Shown here: positions 57,938 to 64,000 of the stretch, piece by piece
How the letters are laid out: every line of letters starts with the position of its first letter
Position numbering within the stretch: position 1 is the first letter of the stretch
Source of the DNA: Posidonia oceanica
Lineage: Eukaryota; Streptophyta; Magnoliopsida; Alismatales; Posidoniaceae
DNA: 64,000 nt
Reading direction: 5' to 3'
Assembly: GCA_037176725.1 (NCBI GenBank)
Contig: JAZBRS010000020.1
Location: 54,154,001 to 54,218,000, forward strand
The notes under the pieces: generated by a model
The model's database searches: none
The model's input: the letters and a program-made list of their open reading frames with translations, nothing else
Told to the model about the DNA's origin: nothing
Made by a program: the position numbers and the translations under genes

Positions 57938-59248
57938 TGCTGACCTAGAGCGCGTGAGAACTGGGCTGCGACGGGTGTTCAAGCGGTGCTTCCTAAGAGG
58001 AGCTATCGTCGCAAGTGCGGATAGCTCGGAAAGGGAATGGTCGCGAATAGGTCGCAACAGGGGCGTCAACGAGGGTCGGTACTCAAGCTCTGGCAAAGGG
58101 AACTCGCTTACCGATCACGCTGACACAACAGAAAGAAATTAGGGTTAGAGACTAAGAAGATGAATGCAAATGAGTTAGTTAAATGGCATGAATGATATGC
58201 ATGCTTTCTAGTATGCCCCCCTCACCTAACTAGTGTGTCCTAGTAAGGTTGTCTACTCCGGGTATCCCTGGGTGTACGGGTCACCGACTCAGGTCAGAAA
58301 AAGTAGGTCCCCTGCCTAACTCCTGGCCCAAAGCTCAGGTAATGACAGGGTGGTGCGTTGGTGGCCTCTACCCCGCCAAAGCGTGGGTGGTACCCTCTAC
58401 TAACACCGACACGACCCCCGGACAAGGAGGGGACGGACCGACCACCTTATGCCACGCCCAAAGCAGTGGAACAAGAGGCCAGGACCGTCCTTCGCAGACT
58501 AGTAGGTGGACTCAGAGGAGAAGAATGCATGCCCTATATGATGCTTATGCAAATGATTAGAGTTTTTTATCTTACGCATTTTATTAACCAAAGGGAGTGA
58601 AGGATTGTTTGTAGTCTCTAGTTGCTCCTAGAAGTTCTTTTTACTCGCATTTTTTAGTTAACCATGGGGGAAGCAGACAAGTCTCTACTATCCTAAGCAT
58701 GGCAAGTGCGAAAGGGAAGAAAATCAGTCAAGCATGGCAGGCAAACAATCATACAACACAACAAAAGGCATGTTCATGGCATGTGCGAGTGTTTGTGAAT
58801 ATGATGGTGAAAAAGAAACATTCATCAAGTCAAAAGGCATGTAAGCATAGTATGTGCGTGTGTAGTGACATAGCAAGAGTGTAAAAGAAGCATTCAACAT
58901 CCAAAAAGCATGTATTTTAGCCAAACAAAGTATGTAGACATGCAATGTGCAAGAAATAAAGCAATAATAAGCAAGTAAGATTAAGTAAGGTAAAAGTAAG
59001 CGGACTGTAAAAGAAATATCAGCATAAGCAAGGCAATAAGTAAATAAACAAACAAATAAGCGAAGCCAAGCAAAAGAAAGCGCAAACCGTGGCGAAAAGG
59101 GTGCAAAACCTAAGCAAAGTAGCCACGAAGCGACTTGCTAGGAGTTTGCACAGAAAAGCGAGCAAAACAGGCAAAGAAGGCACACAAGGCAGACAAAGCG
59201 GCAAAACAGGCGAGCGAAAAAGCCAAGAGCGAAAGCCGGAGTCTAGCA
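57938..59248 (-). other. Element D leader between PBS and gag
   Basis: About 1.3 kb homologous to the leaders of A-C. Conserved blocks are at 58200-58600 (TAATGACAGGGTGGTGCG, AAGAATGCATGCCCTATATG) and 58600-58700. The sense strand is T-rich near the PBS. No gene. Confidence 0.6.
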
Positions 59249-59266
59249 TCCCCAGCAGAGTCGCCA
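59249..59266 (-). promoter_or_regulatory. Element D primer-binding site (tRNA-Arg)
   Basis: The minus strand reads TGGCGACTCTGCTGGGGA, one base inside the 5' LTR. One mismatch to the complement of plant tRNA-Arg 3' end, identical to B. Confidence 0.9.
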
Positions 59267-59267
59267 C

Positions 59268-62200
59268 TGTAGCGATCCCGATCGGAATCAGGCTCACTAT
59301 TAGCGACGATTGGATCCGAGGAAGAGGCTCAACTCGAAAACACTTAAAATCGAGGAGAAAAGGGAAAGATAAGACAAATCAGAGTCGCCACCATGTCTAT
59401 TAACGGAAGACAAGGAAAACCGAGGGAAATGCGTGAATTAACGCGCAAAACCAAGCAAGAAATGCAAAGCAAAGCAATGCAAAGGGAAACAAATGCAAAT
59501 ACATGCAAATGAAATGACTCTAGCCTAGGATAAGGGCAATATGGTCATTGCGGGCCAAAAGACAGGGCAAGGACTCCTGTTACGTGCGGGGAAGGTGTTA
59601 GGCACCCCCGACACGCCCAAGAATCGGTCTTTCTAGGCTTACGCTCGCATACGCAGGGAAATGCAGGATTGAATGCCTATGTGCCTATAAATGCCTAAAT
59701 GAATGCTCAAGGTGTGCTCTAAGTGGGAAGGAACAAAGCAAGGAAGTAAACGTGCTCTCTATGTGCTCAGCTACGCTGTCCGTGTTCCGAACCAGGCGAA
59801 ACCTAGCTCGTGAGAACTCCAGACAGTAAGCATCATAGCCCTATATGCAAATGTAGACGAGAAAGCAAAACAACGTCAAAATCATGCAGTGCGACCGACA
59901 TGCAAGAGAAAACGGCGTAAAACGCGCAAAACGAAGCGAGAAACAAGAACGCACGCAAATCGGTGCAAAAAGACAAAACCGGTGCGCAAAACAAGCGAAA
60001 AAAGCAAGGCGGTACGCGAAATGAGGCAAGAAAGCAGAATGGCACGCAAAACGGCGCAAAAAGAACGAAATCGGCACGCGAAATGGTGCCAAAACAAGAC
60101 GGGCGCGCAAAACAGTGCCAAAGACAAGGCAGGCACGCAAAACGGTGCCAAAACAGCGAAACAAAACCCCAGAAAAGCTATGCGAATGCAAATGCAGGGA
60201 AAAAGATCAGAAAAGGCTAAAAGGGGGGGCAAAACAGCGTGTGTGTGAGAACAGACGCTGTTCGGGGCCACGCAGAGTAGGTGTGAAGACCTACAAAAGG
60301 GAGAGTGAGCAAACGGAGGGATTACCGCCTCTTTGTGACCGTTTCCCACTAAACCGCTCCACGGTGTGTCTCGCACGTTGCCCAAAGCTCGCGATGCGAT
60401 CGGATCGTGGAAAAGGGGGAAAAAGTCGCATTAAGTGGCAAATCCAGGGAAAACACAACGCAAAACACACGGGGAAACGCGAAACGAGGATTGGAATTGA
60501 TAGACAAGAAGGGGAGGTCCTATTCTACATGCTCAAAGAGACCGAAAGCGAAAACGAGGTAAACTATGCAAATGGCATGCGATTGAATGCAATGCAAAGG
60601 TTCAGGAGGGCATACCTGGAAATCCTGGGGTCTGATCTGAAATCTGCTTGGTCCATGCTGAAGAGCGCTTCGCTGCGGTCGCCTGGGCAGCTTGTTTGGG
60701 AAGATCCAACGGCCGGATTGAAAGATATCGCAGCTTCAGGGCGGAAAGGCCAGAACAGGAGAGAAGAACAGATCTAAGTGTTCAGGAGGTCCTAGGGGTG
60801 TGCAAAAGGGTCCTCCCAGGTGGATGGGAGCTGAGGGGGCTCTGGTGTGTGCAAAAGAAACTTAATGCAAAGCTACATGAATGCAAATGCATGCAAGATG
60901 CTAGAAAAGACAAGGAGGAAGACTTTTAGGGAAAAAAAGGAGTTCAAATGCTATTTTAAAAAAGAAAAGGGGCTTAAATGCAAATTTTTGAAAAGGATGG
61001 GGCTTACAGGCAGGGATTCTGAGAACAGGAGGTGGCAGAGGGTAGTTTTGCAAAAAATAGGCTTCAGAACACAGCTTTTAAAAGTTGGTATGCATCAGAG
61101 GAAGTTTTGAAAGCAAATGGCAAGCAGAATGCAATTTTTTTAACAACATCAGGGGCTAAAATGCAATTTTTCCAGAAAACAGGGTTCTGGGGAGTCTGGG
61201 AATGCAGGTGGAGGGTCTACGTGCAATTTTATAAGAATAGGAGCTAAGATGCAACTTTAGGGGCAAAACGGTCTTTTTACATGACTTTAAAAGGATGCAA
61301 GGACCTATATGTCATTTTTAAATCATGCAAGGGTCAAGTATGCAATTTTAGATGTAAAATGTGCTCTGAAATTACTGACCATGGACTGACATGCAATTTT
61401 TTGAAAATGCAAGGTTGAAAATGCAATGCAACAAGCTAAGATGCATGCAAAATGATCATTATGCATTTAAAATGGACCTAGATGCAAAAATGAAAAATCA
61501 GAGGGGCAAACATGCAATACAGTATGCAAAATGCGAAAATAAACCCTAAGTTCTACAGTGCATTGGACTAAGATGCAAAAACAGAAACTAAGAAGGACCC
61601 AGAATGCAATATAATAAGGCAAACTTACAGCATTTAAATTAAATAATCTACTGCAGGATTCAGATGCAAAAAATAAAAGCAGAGGGGCTAAAACATAAAT
61701 TTCTACAACTGGTCAATACAGTGAATGGACTACCATGCAAATACTAAAAACCAGAAACATTTAAAGCAATTTAATAAGATTATAAGATCAATATAACATA
61801 AACTTAATCTGATCAGGACCTACATGCAATATTAGAAAGTTATTATAACATGAATGCAATGCAAGTAAAATTTACTAAGTTACAAAAAAAATAAAAGGAA
61901 GTAACAGTGGCTTACAGTGGGTGGATGACGGCCGGAGGTTCGCCGGCGAAGCTCTGGACTGGCGGAGGAGGGACGACGCGAGGCGGCGGGGATCTGGGAG
62001 GAACCGGCGGGGCGCGAGGGAGGTGGAGGAGGCTTGCAGCGGCGTCGGCGGCGGCGGAGACGCGTGGAGAAGCTGCTGCGTTGGGGAGCGCCGGCGACCG
62101 GTGCCGGAGAAGAAGGGAACTCCGGCGAGTGTTTGCGGGCGGCACAGGCGACGAAACGCCTCGGGGAAAAGCCGAGGAGCAAGAGGGCGACGAGGGGAAT

Positions 62201-64000
62201 CCAGGGGAGGCTTTCTTCGACCCTTGCGCACGCCGGGTGAGTCCACCCACCTAGGTGACCTTCGACCGGCCGGAGAGGAGTGGGGACGGCGGAGGGCGGC
62301 GGCTGCTGCGTTGGGGAGCTCGGGGGGCGTTGCCGGAGGCCCGAGGAGGATGACGGAGGTCTCAGGGGAGCGTTCTACAGCCCATGGCAAGATCTGGTTC
62401 AGCAGAGCTTCACCGGTGGAGGCCGAGGTGGACGCGGCGATATGCGGCGCTCCGAGGCGAGGCGAAGGCACGGGCGGCTAGGTGGTTGCTCGGGGAGTGC
62501 GCGGGAGGAAACGGAAGTGGATTTCACTGAGTGTGGAGGAAGATATGGGTGTTTGAAGATTTTGGCAAAAAAGAGGACCCAAGTGTTTGTAGTGGACTGT
62601 GAGGAGTGTGGAAGGTTTTAGGATGCGATTTTGGGTGGCTTGGGAAGGTGGTTGCTTGGTGAGTCTGATGGCAAAGTTCTGGGATTTTAGGAGGCTCGTG
62701 GTGGTGGATTTGCAATGAGGAAGGTCGTTCTGGAAGGTGTTGGGTGCTGAAGGGTTTGGAGCTCGATTCCGGGGAGGATTCAGGGTCTTTTTTGGTTCTG
62801 GAAGAAGGGTCCGAGAGCTGGTGACTTGGTCTTTGCAGGTGTATCGGCCGAACCTCTTTCTGATTCCAAAATCCCAAGTTTTGATCCCTCCAAAGTTGCT
62901 GATTTTCAACAGTCAAAAAGAGAAGGAATGGGTTGCTGTCCTTGGTTTCAGGCCACAGGGTAGGGTGGTGATGGTGGTCGTGGGTCGTGGGTGATGGTGG
63001 GAGGTCAAGGTGGTGTCAGGGAGGTTTGAAAAAAAAGAAAACCAATGGGGGAGGCTGCTGTCGTTTTTGGCTGTGAGAGAGGAGGAGAGTGGAAGAAGAA
63101 GAAGAGATGGAGGGAAGAAGAAAGAGTTGGCCGGCTATGGGCTGGGCCTTGAGCACAGTAAAAAAAAAAAAAAGAGAAAGAAAAGAAAATGAAGGGGAGG
63201 AAGAGAGGAATGAGAAGTGGGAAAGAAAATAAGGAAGAAGAAGAAAGGAAGAGAAAGGAAATAAAATTAGAAGAAGAAAAATAAATTAAAAATAAGTAAA
63301 AATACTAGAAAAGTTGTGTTGTGAGTTAGGATTTTAATTAGATTTTTAGTGACTGTTTTTAGGTTAATTAGTGTGTTTTGGGCTTGATTAGGGTTTTAGG
63401 GTTTTGGTTTTGCTTTTAATTAGTTTTTACTTGATTAAGTGTTTGTTAAATCTTTTTAAATTGTTTTAAAAATTGTGTTTTTCTTGTTGAGCATTTTAGG
63501 ATGTTGATTAGGATTTTTTAGGATTTATTTTTATATTAATCGGAATGGGTTTTGGGTTTTTAAGTCTTAGTCTTTTTAGGGTTTTTCTTTCTTAAGTCTT
63601 TTGGATTAGGTTTTTTAATTTTTATTTGCTGATTTTTCTTGATGTTTTTTAATTAGGTTTCTCTTGTTTGATTAAGAGTCTTCAAGTCTTTTTGATGTGT
63701 TCTTCATCTTTCTTAATTGAGTTCTCAAATTGTTTTCCTTAGGTTTGTTAAGTTAAGCTTTTTCTTTCATTAATTACTTATTTTAGTGTTCTTAATTGTT
63801 TCACTTCTTTTTTAGGGTTTATTTTTAATTCTTTTGGTAGGGTTTTTACTTTTGGTGGGTCTTGATTTTGTTTTAGTTTTTTCCTAGATTTTTCAGTATT
63901 TTATTTTGGTTTGTTTCGCATTTTTTAGTTTGCATGCTTGATTTTCTTTTTAGCTTGATTTAAGTAAGTTTAAGTTTTTAATTGCTTGCTTAATGTTTTT
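59268..64000 (-). repeat. Element D 5' LTR, 3' 4733 bp (runs off the window)
   Basis: Collinear with 37203-41935 without net insertion or deletion, about 23 differences. It contains the U5-like block (59515-59865), minisatellite (59916-60160), candidate exon (60616-60773), motif array (60885-61865), G/C-rich segment (61915-62515), pyrimidine part and the beginning of the A-rich part (T-rich on the plus strand, 63265-64000). No gene. Confidence 0.93.
60616..60773 (-). other. Element D candidate LTR exon, 158 nt (5' LTR copy)
   Basis: Same as 38551-38708: borders CACTTAG|ATC and CCAG|GTATGC on the minus strand. This is the copy that would lie in the transcribed leader if transcription starts upstream in this LTR. 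Confidence 0.4.

Larger units (their letters stand above)
37203..64000 (-). mobile_element. Element D: young Tat/Ogre-like retrotransposon inserted in the 3' LTR of element C
   Basis: Minus-strand element with a complete 3' LTR (37203-42849), a 16.4 kb internal part (42850-59267) and 4733 bp of its 5' LTR (59268-64000, cut by the window edge). Full length would be about 27.7 kb. Left flank CTACC is the expected target-site duplication. The two LTRs differ at about 23 of 4733 positions by eye count (0.5 %), all but one transitions, with no net length change. At commonly used plant rates that means a few hundred thousand years. Confidence 0.94.

Overview
The whole 64 kb is plant transposable-element DNA. 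I find no host gene, rRNA, tRNA or CRISPR. It holds parts of four giant Ty3/gypsy LTR retrotransposons of one family, nested inside one another. The family resembles the Tat/Ogre clade. The evidence is 5.6-6.3 kb LTRs that start TGTTGACA and end in CA, a primer-binding site matching the 3' end of plant tRNA-Arg, a gag with a C-H-H-C zinc knuckle, a DNGS-type protease, a catalytically dead Ty3-type RNase H followed by a second archaeal-type RNase H, and an extra ORF between pol and the 3' LTR. Tat elements are plant-restricted, so the host is a flowering plant, probably with a large, repeat-rich genome. I cannot name the species.

Layout, from oldest to youngest insertion. Element A (minus, 1-5594) shows a decayed gag start, leader, PBS and part of one LTR. 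Element B (plus, 5595-13510) sits in the LTR of A and shows a complete 6.0 kb 5' LTR, PBS, leader and the first part of gag. Element C (plus, 13511-37202) sits in the gag of B. It has a 6.3 kb 5' LTR, PBS, a gag-pol with many stops and frameshifts, an intact 397-codon 3' ORF, a long repetitive 3' region, PPT and the first 2.2 kb of its 3' LTR. Element D (minus, 37203-64000) sits in the 3' LTR of C. It has a complete 5.6 kb 3' LTR, PPT, repeat arrays, the 3' ORF (one stop), a gag-pol in one uninterrupted frame broken only by five TAG codons, PBS and 4.7 kb of its 5' LTR. The missing right halves of all four should lie beyond base 64000.

Gag would form the particle. Protease, reverse transcriptase, the archaeal-type RNase H and integrase would make and insert cDNA primed by tRNA-Arg at the PBS and by the PPT. 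The 3' ORF is of unknown function; its N-terminal half resembles the plant mobile domain / DUF7745 group.

The most unusual structure is non-coding. The 3' regions of C and D are built from tandem short stem-loops whose arms co-vary (GATAG/CTATC, GACAG/CTGTC, GGTAG/CTACC and others). A 27-nt stem-loop is conserved between the two elements. The LTRs contain a candidate 157-160 nt exon with conserved splice-like borders in all four elements, a recurring TTGCAT...GGTCCT motif, and a ~30-bp minisatellite expanded to about 43 units in one LTR only.
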